NCBI RefSeq assembly: GCF_021390675.1
Contig: NZ_JAJEJV010000004.1
Location: 3,782,001-3,846,000 of the forward strand
DNA from: Dyella sp. 2HG41-7
Lineage (GTDB): Bacteria; Pseudomonadota; Gammaproteobacteria; Xanthomonadales; Rhodanobacteraceae
DNA length: 64,000 bases
Direction: 5' to 3'
Positions 45,636-55,901 of this stretch are shown here, piece by piece. The notes under the pieces are model-generated. The model was not told the DNA's origin, did no database searches, and saw only the letters and a list, made by a program, of their open reading frames with translations. Position numbers and translations under genes: made by a program. Position 1 is the stretch's first letter. Each line of letters starts with the position of its first letter.

Positions 45636-46540
45636 CAGAAATACCCTTCCTGCTTTTTGCGTTCCATCGATGCAGAAGGATCATGATCGATGACTCTTCC
45701 TTGGCGCTCGGAACTGCGGGAGTGAACCATTTCGTCGATAATTTCATCGAGCGTTGAAGCCGTCGATGCAACGGCGCCAGTGAGCGGATAGCAGCCCAAC
45801 GTACGGAAGCGCACCATGCGCGTCTCGACCTTTTCGCCGTCGCGCAACACAAAGCGTTCGTCGTCGACCATGATCAATGCGCCATCGCGCGCCACGACTG
45901 GTCGCTCTTTCGCGAAATACAGGGGCACAACCGGAATATTTTCGCGCCGTATGTAATGCCACACATCCATTTCCGTCCAGTTGGACAAAGGAAATACGCG
46001 AACGCTTTCGCCCTTGTGGATGTTCGTGTTGTAGAGATTCCAAAATTCAGGACGCTGACGTTTCGGATCCCATCGATGCTGCGCATTGCGAAACGAAAAC
46101 ACACGCTCTTTTGCGCGCGACTTTTCTTCGTCCCGGCGCGCACCGCCAATCGCGGCGTCGAAACCAAATTTATCCAAGGCTTGTTTTAGCGCTGCGGTTT
46201 TCATGATGTCCGTATGCACAGTCGCGCCATGCACGAGCGGCGAAATACCTTGTCGAACGCCCTCTTCATTGATATGGACGAGCAATTGCACATCGCCCGC
46301 TGCAGCCACCTGGTCGCGAAACGCGATCATTTCGCGGAATTTCCAGGTGGTGTCTACATGCAATAGCGGAATCGGAGGGCGTGCCGGATAAAATGCTTTG
46401 CGCAACAAGTGCAGCAGTACCGACGAATCCTTGCCAATGGAATAAAGCATGACAGGCCGCTGAAAACAGGCCGCGACTTCACGAAATATATGGATGCTCT
46501 CGGACTCGAGCGCATCAAGGTGGGAAAGCTCCGTGCTCAT
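45635..46540 (-). CDS. cysD: Sulfate adenylyltransferase subunit 2
   Basis: 301 residues from the ATG at 46540 ([20 protein letters not shown]), matching the family length; the frame is open upstream. CysD catalyses sulfate + ATP to APS with CysN. The PP-loop reads [21 protein letters not shown] (near residues 30-50). Also typical are [31 protein letters not shown] and [22 protein letters not shown]. It starts the cysD-cysNC pair (1-nt overlap) and is separated from the upstream sulfotransferase gene by 246 bp, where its own promoter may lie. Confidence 0.96.
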   Translation of the reverse strand: MSTELSHLDALESESIHIFREVAACFQRPVMLYSIGKDSSVLLHLLRKAFYPARPPIPLLHVDTTWKFREMIAFRDQVAAAGDVQLLVHINEEGVRQGISPLVHGATVHTDIMKTAALKQALDKFGFDAAIGGARRDEEKSRAKERVFSFRNAQHRWDPKRQRPEFWNLYNTNIHKGESVRVFPLSNWTEMDVWHYIRRENIPVVPLYFAKERPVVARDGALIMVDDERFVLRDGEKVETRMVRFRTLGCYPLTGAVASTASTLDEIIDEMVHSRSSERQGRVIDHDPSASMERKKQEGYF

Positions 46541-46786
46541 CGATTGGGTCGGATAACGGTGATCCCGCATTGTGCCATGTTGCCTGACCATCCACAGCAC
46601 CCGGTCTGTCGCATTCCGAAGCTGCCCAGGACACACGCCATGGTAAGCCATGAGCGCATAGTCGGTAGGCCCGGATCTTTTATTTATGGGTTCGTTAACG
46701 CCATATCGCAGCGTACGAACGAGGCGCCCGGCAGGAAGGCGTTCCGCCTGAAGAGGCAAGCTCTCTTCGCTATCGTACGCAGATAT

Positions 46787-48049
46787 CTACATTTTTCTCG
46801 TATCGAGGCGATGCGTCAGTACGTGGCCCGCTTGCTCCTTCATGCCGCCTTGTTCGGAATGAGCGAATAATCCGAATTTGCGCAGCAATCTGATCGCGTA
46901 ATCCTGTAAACCCGCGCGCCGAATCCCAATATAAATCCACACACCAATGCACGACGTGCAAAACCATAGGATGCCGTAGCCGGATATTGCCCGCTGCCCC
47001 TCTAGCCACGGCGTCGCAAGTACTGCAGCGGCCATCAAAAAATTGAACGCTATGGCGGCACCGCACCAGTTCAATCGATTCGTCAATGTGGTGACTTTGC
47101 GCTGCCCTGACGCATAGTCGGCGTCGAGCCCGGCTACGAAAGCGACACGCTCGCCGAATTGTCCCTCGACCTCGGCTTGCGCGCTCGCAGAACGCGTAAA
47201 TTGCGTATCCGTTTGCTGCAATTGCTCGCTTAGCCGAAGCGCCTCGTTGATAACACCAATATCGGTTTGAGGATCATGCGCATCGAAGTCGGTCGCGACG
47301 CATGAGCTGTTGATTCGACTTGTAAGCGGCTGCAAACAAGCCTCCATGTAGGGCTCGCCCAAAAAATCCAGCACGCGCCGCATCGCTTGCTCCGGATTGC
47401 GCACCAGATCGTCGTAACGCAGCCTATGCACGACTTGCGTACCGTATGCACGCTCAGCGCGGATGCAAGCTTGCACCGTTCCAAGCCAATACTCGTAGGC
47501 TTGCTGTTCCGTATCCACCAGCTTCCCGCCACTGCCCATGTTGAAATTGAGCATGGAGTTCACGACAGCACGGACGTCTCGAACGATGTGCACGAATTTC
47601 GCGTTGGGAAATAACTTTCTCAAGCCTGCGATGTAATAGGAATACTCCGGCGTGCCATCGACCCAACGCACCTTCGGATCGTCGGCTGACTGCGACAAAG
47701 CAAATGCGGGATTGATCTGAGATGGGTCGTATTTGCTGCAATCCCTGGATATCCGCTCCTGCCGAGCACGACAGCCAAGAATCATCGCATTGATGCTGTC
47801 GCCGAATGTCCTAAAGAAAACCTCGCGGTCCATGCCAAGCGCAGAAAGTTGCGATCGATGACCATGCAGGTTTCCGGTTCGATATTGAACTCCAACATTG
47901 ACCGCAAACTCGCCAAGCCAGCCCGATTCCTCTTGGGGAAGGATGTTGGCATGCTGCCCGAGGCACCAGGTCAGGATGCTCGTACCCGATCGCGGCGAAC
48001 CGACCACGAAGATCGGATCGCTATTACACTTGGCATCGCCTTTTAACAT
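46787..48049 (-). CDS. Membrane-anchored sulfotransferase
   Basis: 420 residues. The PAPS 5'-phosphosulfate loop is FVVGSPRSGTSILTWCLGQH (residues 14-33), and the 3'-phosphate site is FVHIVRDVRAVVNSMLNFN (near 151-169). VRWVDGTPEYSYYIAGLRKLFPNAKF is typical of the sulfotransferase_3 group. After the catalytic domain (to about 300), two hydrophobic segments (about 330-350 and 362-382) and a short tail anchor it to the inner membrane, which is unusual for this family. It lies just upstream of cysD-cysNC, so PAPS production and use are genetically linked. Likely acceptor: the polysaccharide or its lipid-linked repeat. A protein tyrosine target is not excluded. Confidence 0.9.
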   Translation of the reverse strand: MLKGDAKCNSDPIFVVGSPRSGTSILTWCLGQHANILPQEESGWLGEFAVNVGVQYRTGNLHGHRSQLSALGMDREVFFRTFGDSINAMILGCRARQERISRDCSKYDPSQINPAFALSQSADDPKVRWVDGTPEYSYYIAGLRKLFPNAKFVHIVRDVRAVVNSMLNFNMGSGGKLVDTEQQAYEYWLGTVQACIRAERAYGTQVVHRLRYDDLVRNPEQAMRRVLDFLGEPYMEACLQPLTSRINSSCVATDFDAHDPQTDIGVINEALRLSEQLQQTDTQFTRSASAQAEVEGQFGERVAFVAGLDADYASGQRKVTTLTNRLNWCGAAIAFNFLMAAAVLATPWLEGQRAISGYGILWFCTSCIGVWIYIGIRRAGLQDYAIRLLRKFGLFAHSEQGGMKEQAGHVLTHRLDTRKM

Positions 48050-48548
48050 TTGATAACCCCGGGCGACGTGTCGAATTCCGCCGCCTTTCTGTTCTGCGCA
48101 GTCAACGGCCCCACATTCCGTGTCGCAAAATCAAGCTGCACGCGTCAGCCTATCGTAAGGTTACAGTTTTTTTAAAGGCCCCGCAAAGCCCGCTGTTTTC
48201 AACGAAAAAGAGGTCGCTCTTGGATATCCCAGGGTCGTCTTTTCGCCGATGGGGGGCCATTTCTTATACGGCGGGAGACAGACGAACGCCCGGGAGCTTG
48301 CGCATCGCTGTCAAAGCTATGCCGATCACCATCAAAGCAAGGTGTTCGCCATGCATCTGCGTCCGTCGCATGACGGACACCGACGGCATGTATCCGTCGA
48401 TGCTTCGGCTCGGATCGCTACTGGGGAAGCACGTCGGGTTGCTTCAACGTTGTGAAGGAAGCAACGCGCCCGTGTGATATTTCAAAAGGACAAAAGGCGC
48501 AAGCCGCATTCCCGGAGATTGCGCACGTCAGACGCGCTATGGTCGTGC
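48050..48548. other. Intergenic gap without a supported gene
   Basis: 499 bp between two minus-strand genes. Left part (about 48130-48220) is AT-rich with TTTTTTTAAA and holds the likely sulfotransferase promoter region. Short frames at 48220-48477 (plus) have no ribosome binding site and match no family I know. Possibly a remnant of a lost gene. Confidence 0.45.
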
Positions 48549-49517
48549 TTAGCCGGCAAGCTTATTCACTAAGCTCAATGCCCAATTCGTCCGTTGCGAT
48601 GCAATGGCATGCTCGAGATAACATCTCGCACTTTCGACGCCCAGCGTATACATCAATGGCCCAAATTGCGGGTCCTTCAATCGCTCGATATTTTGCGGTA
48701 CCGCCGTCCAAATACGAGTTAGCAGTTCGTCGGCCGTGCATTCTTTGGTACGACTAAATTCGGCGAGAAACGCCCATGTCCGCCCATGAAGAGGATGAAT
48801 GGTAAAGCCGAACTCGCTGAAGATCGGAGCTAGCCCCTTAAGCGAATACGAGACGATATGACCGCGAGCATACGGATCGAGATAACCGGGGTCGTATTGC
48901 TTTACATGCTCGGGCTGCGAGCTATTGAAATAGTAAATGGCGCCAGGAACCGAACGCGAAGCCAATTGCTGCAGAAGCTTTCGCAAGATGGACGGCGTGA
49001 GGTGTTCGATGACCTCAATGCACGAACCCGCCTCGAACTCGAAGGGCACGCTATCAAGCGAGCCAACAATGTAGTTGGGATGTGTCGTTCGGAATTGCTC
49101 CGCCGGCGGAAAGAGTTCGACAGCGTGAAACATGGACTTGGAGGACGGCATGACAACCGACAGAGCGTCGAGCAGATAGCCAGGCCCCGAACCGATATCG
49201 ACGTAACGAGTGATCGGAATACGGCTGTACAAAAACGTTTCCGCAACGCGGTTCAGTGAAGCGCCGAATGATCGCTCGCGCGCGGCTTTCAGCTCTTCTT
49301 CCCAGTACCCATCCGTGTAGTTGCCCAGCTTTCCCGCCTCGACATCCGCCAGGAATTGCGGATCGGCCGACAAACTTCCGCACTTTCTGCATTCGAAATA
49401 CTGAACATCAGAAACGACGCGGTACGCAGTCAAGGAATTACTGGAGCAAACCGGGCAGGACACTATTAGAACCCCTTCGTATGCATGACGTCGGCTGTGC
49501 ATTGCATTTCGAGCCAT
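48549..49517 (-). CDS. Zinc-ribbon SAM methyltransferase
   Basis: 322 residues from the ATG at 49517 (AGG just before); an ATG at 49502 is an alternative, and the open frame runs upstream. The N-terminal zinc knuckle CPVC...CRKC (about 20-45) is followed by a class I methyltransferase domain: YVDIGSGPGYLLDAL (motif I, near 105), SCIEVIEHLTPSILRKLL (motif III region), and YYFNSSQPEHVKQYDPGYLDPYARGHIVSYSLKGLAPIF. This matches the C-methyl/O-methyltransferases of sugar-nucleotide and glycan pathways with a CxxC-CxxC head. Gaps separate it from both neighbours. It may methylate a sugar or the chain end; a terminal methyl is a length-control cap in some Wzt-exported O-antigens. Confidence 0.82.
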   Translation of the reverse strand: MARNAMHSRRHAYEGVLIVSCPVCSSNSLTAYRVVSDVQYFECRKCGSLSADPQFLADVEAGKLGNYTDGYWEEELKAARERSFGASLNRVAETFLYSRIPITRYVDIGSGPGYLLDALSVVMPSSKSMFHAVELFPPAEQFRTTHPNYIVGSLDSVPFEFEAGSCIEVIEHLTPSILRKLLQQLASRSVPGAIYYFNSSQPEHVKQYDPGYLDPYARGHIVSYSLKGLAPIFSEFGFTIHPLHGRTWAFLAEFSRTKECTADELLTRIWTAVPQNIERLKDPQFGPLMYTLGVESARCYLEHAIASQRTNWALSLVNKLAG

Positions 49518-49763
49518 CCTGGCCGCAGTGAACGCGCGCGCCGGAATTTCTCCATTATCGTTGTCAGTGTTACAGCGGAGTGAATTCTCACTTTTGCGCA
49601 CCGTTAGGCGGCTCGCAACGACTAAACGCATGGTAGCGGATATTGCGTGCGCCAGATATATCGACTGTTACGTCAGGCGAAATCTGTGTGTTTTGACGTC
49701 TAAGCGTTGAACGTTGGCATACCTGTTCGTCGATTCCGACGTTCGATCAGGCTACTGATTCAA

Positions 49764-50336
49764 CTACCTGGGCTGCGCTCCAGGGAAGACACGAGACTTA
49801 TCTGCCATCGCCTCATCTATCATCACATAGGCTCCCACGCCGGCAGCTTGCGAAGCTTGCAGATCACTGACATTGTCCCCCACCATCACTGAGGCGGATA
49901 AGTCGATGTCATAGCGATCGGCTGCAGCCAAAATCATGCCGGGCTGCGGTTTCCTGCATTCGCAATTTAGCCGCCATTCTCCTAGACCTTCGGGGTGATG
50001 GGGACAGTAATAGGTCGCAAGCAGCCGGATACCTCGCTCCGCAAATTGGCCGTGCATCCATCGCGTGTAGGTGAGATAGGCAGCTTCTGTGTAGTAACCG
50101 CGCGCAATGCCCGCCTGGTTGGTGACCACGACAAGTTGGTAGTCGGCGTTCTGCGCGATGCGACACAACTGGAAAATGCCGTCCACCCAGTCGGTTTGCC
50201 CTGGTGTATGAACATAGCCGTGATTGACGTTGATCACGCCATCGCGATCGAGAAATAAGGCCTTTTTCCGATCGTGACGTGGTAGCGCGGGTTTGGCCTC
50301 AAGCTCGAACAACCGCGGACAGCCGCTAGCGGTCAT
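49764..50336 (-). CDS. gmhB: D-glycero-D-manno-heptose-1,7-bisphosphate 7-phosphatase
   Basis: 190 residues of the HAD superfamily histidinol-phosphatase-like group. It removes the 7-phosphate from the heptose bisphosphate. Motif I is LFLDRDGVINVNHGYVHT (Asp nucleophile), motif II VVVTNQAGIARGYY, the zinc-binding loop YYCPHHPEGLGEW with NCECRKPQPGM, and motif IV VMVGDNVSDLQASQAAG. The ATG overlaps the hddC stop by 4 nt. Last gene of the heptose operon. Confidence 0.95.
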   Translation of the reverse strand: MTASGCPRLFELEAKPALPRHDRKKALFLDRDGVINVNHGYVHTPGQTDWVDGIFQLCRIAQNADYQLVVVTNQAGIARGYYTEAAYLTYTRWMHGQFAERGIRLLATYYCPHHPEGLGEWRLNCECRKPQPGMILAAADRYDIDLSASVMVGDNVSDLQASQAAGVGAYVMIDEAMADKSRVFPGAQPR

Positions 50337-51037
50337 GTCAACCCCAGAAACATTTGCTGCGCGCGCTGATAATCGTCCGGCACACCTATATCGATGAAGT
50401 GAGACGATTCACCGAAAGCAGCCACTCTTCCAGCCATTGCTTCGGGGCGAAGCACTTCCGTTTCGAAAGAATAGCTTTTCTCTTTGGGAAGGCCTGCGAT
50501 CGCTTCGCGTGCAAGAAAGTAGGTGCCTGCGTTGATGTATCCGGCTCCGCTGCTTCCTTTCTCACGAAACGCAACAACGTGCCCTGCGTTGGTTTCCACG
50601 GCGCCGTAACGCGCAACGTCGGGCACGGACGCCAAGACCATACCCATGGAAAGGCCGCAGGCACGGGTGCGTTCCTCAAGCTCGCCAAGATTTGCTCGGA
50701 CGAACGTGTCGCCATTGGTCAAATAGGCACAATCGCCTTGAAGTCGTTGCGCGGCTAGACGAATCGCGCCGCCTGTGCCGAGCGGCTCGGTTTCCCGAGA
50801 GTAGACAATGTCCATGCCTTGCCAATTGTCGCCAATCGCTTGCTCGATCTTTTCGGCCATATGGCCCGTAGCAAGAATTACGCGCCGCATACCTTCTCGA
50901 GCTAGCTGATCCAGCAGATAGGCCAAAAACGGACGTCCGGCAACCGGCGCCAACGGCTTGGGAAGATCGACCACAACATCGCGCAGGCGCGTACCCAAGC
51001 CACCCGCCAGAACGATGGCCTCCTCACACTTTGGCAT
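50333..51037 (-). CDS. hddC: D-glycero-alpha-D-manno-heptose 1-phosphate guanylyltransferase
   Basis: 234 residues from the ATG at 51037, overlapping the gmhA end by 14 nt. Nucleotidyltransferase signature IVLAGGLGTRLRDVV, then LPKPLAPVAGRPFLAYLLDQL near residues 8-40; GDTFV is the metal-binding region, and GAGYINAGTYFL is typical. It activates heptose-1-phosphate as GDP-D-glycero-alpha-D-manno-heptose for transfer. The family includes other sugar-1-phosphate transferases, but the gene neighbours (hddA, gmhA, gmhB) make HddC the best call. The stop overlaps gmhB by 4 nt. Confidence 0.92.
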   Translation of the reverse strand: MPKCEEAIVLAGGLGTRLRDVVVDLPKPLAPVAGRPFLAYLLDQLAREGMRRVILATGHMAEKIEQAIGDNWQGMDIVYSRETEPLGTGGAIRLAAQRLQGDCAYLTNGDTFVRANLGELEERTRACGLSMGMVLASVPDVARYGAVETNAGHVVAFREKGSSGAGYINAGTYFLAREAIAGLPKEKSYSFETEVLRPEAMAGRVAAFGESSHFIDIGVPDDYQRAQQMFLGLT

Positions 51038-51623
51038 CGCCGAATATCTCTTGCTCGATGAGGCCACACAACAAGTGACCGAGGAATTCATGGCCTTCTT
51101 GTATTTTTGGCGTTTCGGTGGAGGGAATGCGGAAACAGATGTCGCACGACTCGCCCATCGCCCCGCCACTCTTTCCAGTAAACCCGATCACGGCAATGCC
51201 CGCAGCACGCGCTGCCTGGATGGCACGGACGATATTCTTGGAATTTCCCGACGTGGAAATCGCCAACAGCACATCCCCCTGCCGCCCCAGCGCTTCGACC
51301 TGGCGCGCGAACACGTAGTCGTAGCCGTAATCGTTGCCGATCGCCGTAAGAATGCTGGTGTCCGTGCTCAGCGCAATGCCCGGCAGGCCGGGTCGATCGA
51401 AATTGAAGCGACTGACAAGCTCGCCAGCCCAATGCTGCGCGTCAGCGGCACTGCCTCCGTTTCCGGCAAACAGCAGCTTGTTGCTGCTGCGTAGCGCGTT
51501 CACGCACATCGTGAGCGCCTTGCCAATCTGTGCGTGCAATTGGCTGTCATTGGACATGGCCGTCAGCACATCGATGGACTTGCTGAACTCGGCCTCGAGG
51601 GTGATCTTCAAGCGATCCGCCAT
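51024..51623 (-). CDS. gmhA: Phosphoheptose isomerase
   Basis: 199 residues from the ATG at 51623 (AAGGAG upstream), overlapping the hddA end by 16 nt. GmhA converts sedoheptulose-7-phosphate to D-glycero-D-manno-heptose-7-phosphate. SIS-domain motifs: LLFAGNGGSAADAQHWAGELVSRF near residue 48, LSTDTSILTAIGNDYGYDYVFARQ, and LLAISTSGNSKNIVRAIQAA. Ends EFLGHLLCGLIEQEIFG with His and Glu of the zinc/active site. First step of the heptose pathway in this operon. Confidence 0.96.
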   Translation of the reverse strand: MADRLKITLEAEFSKSIDVLTAMSNDSQLHAQIGKALTMCVNALRSSNKLLFAGNGGSAADAQHWAGELVSRFNFDRPGLPGIALSTDTSILTAIGNDYGYDYVFARQVEALGRQGDVLLAISTSGNSKNIVRAIQAARAAGIAVIGFTGKSGGAMGESCDICFRIPSTETPKIQEGHEFLGHLLCGLIEQEIFGDAKV

Positions 51624-52636
51624 GACGTGGCTCCTTGCTGGGTAAAATGAAAATCGAGCAGCCTTCCACCCTGTGAAGCCAAAGCTCTCGTCAAACCGAT
51701 GCGTTTCTCCGGGCTGCACATAAACATCATGAAGCCACCACCGCCGGCACCGGAAACTTTAGCAGCGTGCGCGCCGTTGGCGAAAGCGAGCTTCTCGACA
51801 TCGTCGATAAGCGGATTGCTAATCGACGATGCCATGTTTTTCTTCGCCTCCCAACCCGCTTGAAGCGTTTGCGCCAAACGACGCAAGTCGCCCTTGAGCA
51901 CGCACTCTTTCATCTGCACGGCTTCTTGCTTAAGGCTGTGCATCGCCTCGATGGACGACTGCTTGCCCTCCGTTACGTTGCGCGATTGCTGATCGATGAT
52001 ATCGGCCGAAGCGCGCGAAACGCCTGTGAAATACAGCACCAACGAGGCCTCGAGCTCAGACCATACCCAGTCCTTCACGCGTAAGGGGTTGACGATGACG
52101 CGGTTGCCTTCATAGAACTCCATGAAATTGAACCCGCCAAACGCCGCCGCATATTGATCTTGCTTGCCGCCGGCAAGCTTCAGATCGTTGCGCTCTATGT
52201 CATAGGCCAAGTGCGCTACTTCATACTCCCCCAACGGGAGCGCGAAAAATTCGGCAAACGCCTGAACCAACGCGACGACCATGGTCGACGACGAGCCCAA
52301 GCCCGAACCGGGCGGCGCATCGGAAAAAGTCTGCACCTTCAGCGCCCGTTGTTCGCCATGCAAAAACTCCCGGCAGATGCGCGCATAGACACCCTTGAGC
52401 AGTTGAAGCGGACCGCTAAGCGCGACGTCGCTGCCGCAGTCGATTTCTTCACTGACACCCACGTCCAGCGCCGCGAATTCGCAGCGACCGCTCTCGCTAT
52501 CAGAGAGGATGGCGAATGCATGTTTGTCGATGGTGACATTCATGACATGTCCACCGAACACGTCGCAGTAAGGAGACACGTCGGTGCCGCCGCCTGCAAG
52601 ACCAAGACGCAATGGCGCGCGTGAACGGACGATCAT
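51608..52636 (-). CDS. hddA: D-glycero-alpha-D-manno-heptose 7-phosphate kinase
   Basis: 342 residues, GHMP kinase family. N-terminal [28 protein letters not shown] is the sugar-binding segment, the ATP loop is [20 protein letters not shown] (near 110-129), and the C-terminal GHMP motif is [14 protein letters not shown]. It phosphorylates heptose-7-phosphate at C1 with alpha configuration, the branch leading to GDP-heptose for surface glycans and not ADP-heptose for LPS core. The ATG overlaps the end of the large glycosyltransferase gene by 4 nt. Confidence 0.94.
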   Translation of the reverse strand: MIVRSRAPLRLGLAGGGTDVSPYCDVFGGHVMNVTIDKHAFAILSDSESGRCEFAALDVGVSEEIDCGSDVALSGPLQLLKGVYARICREFLHGEQRALKVQTFSDAPPGSGLGSSSTMVVALVQAFAEFFALPLGEYEVAHLAYDIERNDLKLAGGKQDQYAAAFGGFNFMEFYEGNRVIVNPLRVKDWVWSELEASLVLYFTGVSRASADIIDQQSRNVTEGKQSSIEAMHSLKQEAVQMKECVLKGDLRRLAQTLQAGWEAKKNMASSISNPLIDDVEKLAFANGAHAAKVSGAGGGGFMMFMCSPEKRIGLTRALASQGGRLLDFHFTQQGATSWRIA

Positions 52637-55600
52637 TGGCGGACCTCAATGGAAAAGATATCCGCGAGCGAACGACGCATGCTCTCTCGCGAGAAACGCG
52701 CTTTGGCATATTGAGCCGAGTTTAATGACAAGCGCTGCCACTCCTCGTCGTTACGAAGCAGCTCGACGATGCTCTGCGCAATGGAAGATTCATCGTCGAC
52801 GATGCGCGCCACTTCCTGAATTCCGTGCAGCCCCTGAGCACCGACTGACGTGGTGACCAGCGGCACGCCGCGCTGCAACGCTTCAACGACCTTGGACTTG
52901 ATGCCCGCACCGAAGCGAAGCGGTACCACGGCGACGCGACAATGCTTGTAAAAATCCTGCAGCACTTTGTCTTCGACATAGCCGGTAACGATCACATGAT
53001 CCGACTCGAGCGAACGTACTCGTTCTGTCGGATTGGATCCCACCAAATACAGGCGAACCGAAGGATGGCTCTGACGTACCAGAGGGAAAATCGATTCCAC
53101 GAGCCACGCGGCTGCGTCTTCGTTCGGCGGATGCCCAAACCCTGCCACGAACAGCAGATCATTGCGCGAGGCGAGCGGCGTATCCGGCGCGCCAAAGTCG
53201 TCAAAGCAATAAGCCTGAACTGCCCGACTCGCGACATTGGGCGCAAGTCGGGTCACGGTATCGATTTCTTCCTGGCTTGGATACAACACGACGTCCGAGC
53301 GCGCCCATAACATCGCTTCGAGCGACTCTGCCTGATCGGCCTGAGCTTTTTGCTTGGGATCGGCACTCACTTCATATTGCTGTCGCAGCCGCATGAAATG
53401 AAGGTCATGACCATAGTAAACAACCCGCGCTTGAGGCGCGTGAAGCTTAATTGCGTCGATGAACTTGATGGCGACATGCGGACGACTGAGCAGGACACTG
53501 TCCAATTCGCTGCCGTATTCACGCAGGAAACGCTCAAATCCATCCATCCAGCCAACCCCATAGATCACCTCCACACCCATTGCCTGCAGGGCGGGCGTAT
53601 ACGCGGGGTCGCGCCACAGGTTTTCAGGCCAGAATTTGATCGAGCACCCTAGATCGCAAAGAGAGCGCATGAATTGCATCATCGTCCGCGAACCGGCGTC
53701 TCTATCCGGTTGCGGCACGTAGTGATCGACGACTAGCACGACATGCTTCTTGCGCGCGCGTTCCCGCGCACGCAATACATGCTGAGCATTGGGGTAGTTA
53801 TCGGCGTCGAGCGTCTTCGCCCAGCGTTCTGCAAACTTCTTCTGATTGGCGACCTGATAGGCCTTGATGCCGCTGGATTCATCCGTGCCGTGCGAAATGC
53901 CTTCGTAATGGACGACGCGCGAGAACGGCGTGTAATACACCTTGTGTCCAGTAGTGCGAAGCTTGAACGCGAGATCCGAATCTTCGCAATATGCCGGCAA
54001 ATAGAGCTCGTCGAAACCGCCTACTCGCTCAAATAGTGCGCGATCGATTAACAACGAGGCGCCAGAGCAATAGTCCACCTCGCGCACGTAGTTGAATTGC
54101 GGATCCTCGGGATCGCCGAAGCGTCCGAAATTCCAGGCGGAGCCGTCCTTCCACATGATGCCGCCAGCTTCCTGCAACTGACCGTTCGGGTACACCAACA
54201 TGGAGCCGGCGGCGCCGCAATCGGAGCGCTCTTGGAATACGCGTAGCAACGCGTCCAACCAACCTTTAGTGACTTCGGTATCGTTGTTGAGGAAATAGAC
54301 ATAGCGGCCGCGCGCCAGCCCAGCCGCGCGATTGCAACTGCGAATGAACCCGAGGTTCTGCGGATTGACTTCGTATCGCAACCCAGGCACTTGCGCCAGA
54401 CGGTGTATTTCCGAATCCCCAGAATCGTCTTCGACAACCAATATTTCCACCTTGGCTTTCGGCAGATATTCGGAGATCGACTTCAGACATCGCGAGGTGT
54501 AGTCAAGCCGGCCGTATGTCGGAATGATGATGGAGACCAACGGCTTGTCGATAGACGGAAATGCCAGCGCCGAGAGCATATCGTCGATCTCTTCTGACGA
54601 GATATGCAACTTCACGGCGGCATTCGAACCACCCGGGGCTTTCCGTGAATGAATCAACGCTCGGGCTGCGCGCTTTAGCGGCGACGCAAAGCGCGACTGC
54701 ATTATCCTGGTATTACGTAGCGAGTCCGTTAGAGCAGCCCAATCGCCGCGCGCAACTTTGCTTACAACGCGAAGTGGTTTCGTGATGCGCCACGAATACG
54801 AGTCCACAATCTTCTGGGAAAGATTTCGCCATGCTTCCACCTCTTTCCGTAGATCGCTGGCACGATCGTATAACGCTCGCTTCTCCTGAGTTACTCGAAA
54901 TAAATCGCCTTTAGCGGAATGAAGCTCGCTTTCGATCGACTGAATTCGTTCCGTACGCTCGATGAGCTCGCGACTATCGTTTGCGATGTGCGAACGCGCT
55001 TGGGCAAGTTCCGCATCGCGCCGCTCAAGAACATGAGCGGTTTCGGTACACAGCGCCATAACCAGCTGCGGCAAATGCGAAGATTCATCGCATAAGCGCA
55101 CGTCGTAAATCTCACGCGAAGGTACGGGAATCGTGCGCTCGACTTCACCGCTATGCTTGTCGATAACGGCAATATGTCCGCTGGCATGTTGCGCATTCAC
55201 CGGAGTATTGCGCGACAGACTGACGCCCACGTAATAGTGCGACGCTCCCACCGCCAAGCCGCGCGCATAGCCGCCCACCGACAGAGTCCGCACGCACTCC
55301 CAATTTTTGAACACGCGCAGCTCGCCGGCTTCCGAATCGCATAACAGCAACTCGTCGCCGCAGGCGACCATGGTATGCGGCTGAGACAATCCATCGATGA
55401 GGATTTCTCCGCTGCGAACATCACGCACGATACCACGGCGGGCCGTCTGTCCCTTGTATTCGCGATGAAGATCGAAATCACCGAACATGCCTACGAGAAG
55501 ACGCCCCTGATAAAGGCATAGGCAGTTGAGATGGATGGAATCTTGTTGGCCAGGAAATACCCAACGTTCAAGCTCACGCCAATCGCTGTCGTAAGCGACT

Positions 55601-55881
55601 ACTGCATTCGGGTACGTACAAGCGACGTAGATCGTCGAACTATCGATCAAGATATCGTGGAGATCCAGTTCGTGGTCGGCCAGCGGGATGTGCGCGTACG
55701 TTCCGTTCTTGCATACGGAAACCGTGCTTGCGCCGTTTGCCTGCAACGCCCGCACGCAGCGACCATCCGCGATAGCCAATCCCGTTGCATCCAACGTGGA
55801 AAGACGTTGCGCAACGCCATTGGCGACGTAAAACAGCCCGCCCTCGTTCGGAGCGGATACGAGCAAGGACTCAGTCGACAT
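52633..55881 (-). CDS. Trimodular glycosyltransferase: beta-propeller-like domain + coiled coil + GT2 + GT4
   Basis: 1082 residues. Residues 5-265 are a beta-rich propeller-like domain resembling TIGR03032/DUF4915-type proteins ([59 protein letters not shown]). Residues 283-355 are a coiled coil, followed by [11 protein letters not shown] (361-371), a motif common before rhamnan-type GT2 domains. GT2 covers 445-690 ([34 protein letters not shown]). GT4 covers 712-1075 ([39 protein letters not shown]). The GT pair is paralogous to the protein at 28343-30439. No membrane segment. The coiled coil may set chain length or bind Wzt, as coiled-coil rulers do in other ABC O-antigen systems; that role is inference. 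First gene of the heptose operon. Confidence 0.88.
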   Translation of the reverse strand: MSTESLLVSAPNEGGLFYVANGVAQRLSTLDATGLAIADGRCVRALQANGASTVSVCKNGTYAHIPLADHELDLHDILIDSSTIYVACTYPNAVVAYDSDWRELERWVFPGQQDSIHLNCLCLYQGRLLVGMFGDFDLHREYKGQTARRGIVRDVRSGEILIDGLSQPHTMVACGDELLLCDSEAGELRVFKNWECVRTLSVGGYARGLAVGASHYYVGVSLSRNTPVNAQHASGHIAVIDKHSGEVERTIPVPSREIYDVRLCDESSHLPQLVMALCTETAHVLERRDAELAQARSHIANDSRELIERTERIQSIESELHSAKGDLFRVTQEKRALYDRASDLRKEVEAWRNLSQKIVDSYSWRITKPLRVVSKVARGDWAALTDSLRNTRIMQSRFASPLKRAARALIHSRKAPGGSNAAVKLHISSEEIDDMLSALAFPSIDKPLVSIIIPTYGRLDYTSRCLKSISEYLPKAKVEILVVEDDSGDSEIHRLAQVPGLRYEVNPQNLGFIRSCNRAAGLARGRYVYFLNNDTEVTKGWLDALLRVFQERSDCGAAGSMLVYPNGQLQEAGGIMWKDGSAWNFGRFGDPEDPQFNYVREVDYCSGASLLIDRALFERVGGFDELYLPAYCEDSDLAFKLRTTGHKVYYTPFSRVVHYEGISHGTDESSGIKAYQVANQKKFAERWAKTLDADNYPNAQHVLRARERARKKHVVLVVDHYVPQPDRDAGSRTMMQFMRSLCDLGCSIKFWPENLWRDPAYTPALQAMGVEVIYGVGWMDGFERFLREYGSELDSVLLSRPHVAIKFIDAIKLHAPQARVVYYGHDLHFMRLRQQYEVSADPKQKAQADQAESLEAMLWARSDVVLYPSQEEIDTVTRLAPNVASRAVQAYCFDDFGAPDTPLASRNDLLFVAGFGHPPNEDAAAWLVESIFPLVRQSHPSVRLYLVGSNPTERVRSLESDHVIVTGYVEDKVLQDFYKHCRVAVVPLRFGAGIKSKVVEALQRGVPLVTTSVGAQGLHGIQEVARIVDDESSIAQSIVELLRNDEEWQRLSLNSAQYAKARFSRESMRRSLADIFSIEVRQ

Positions 55882-55901
55882 TAATCGCCCCGCAAGCCCT
55901 T

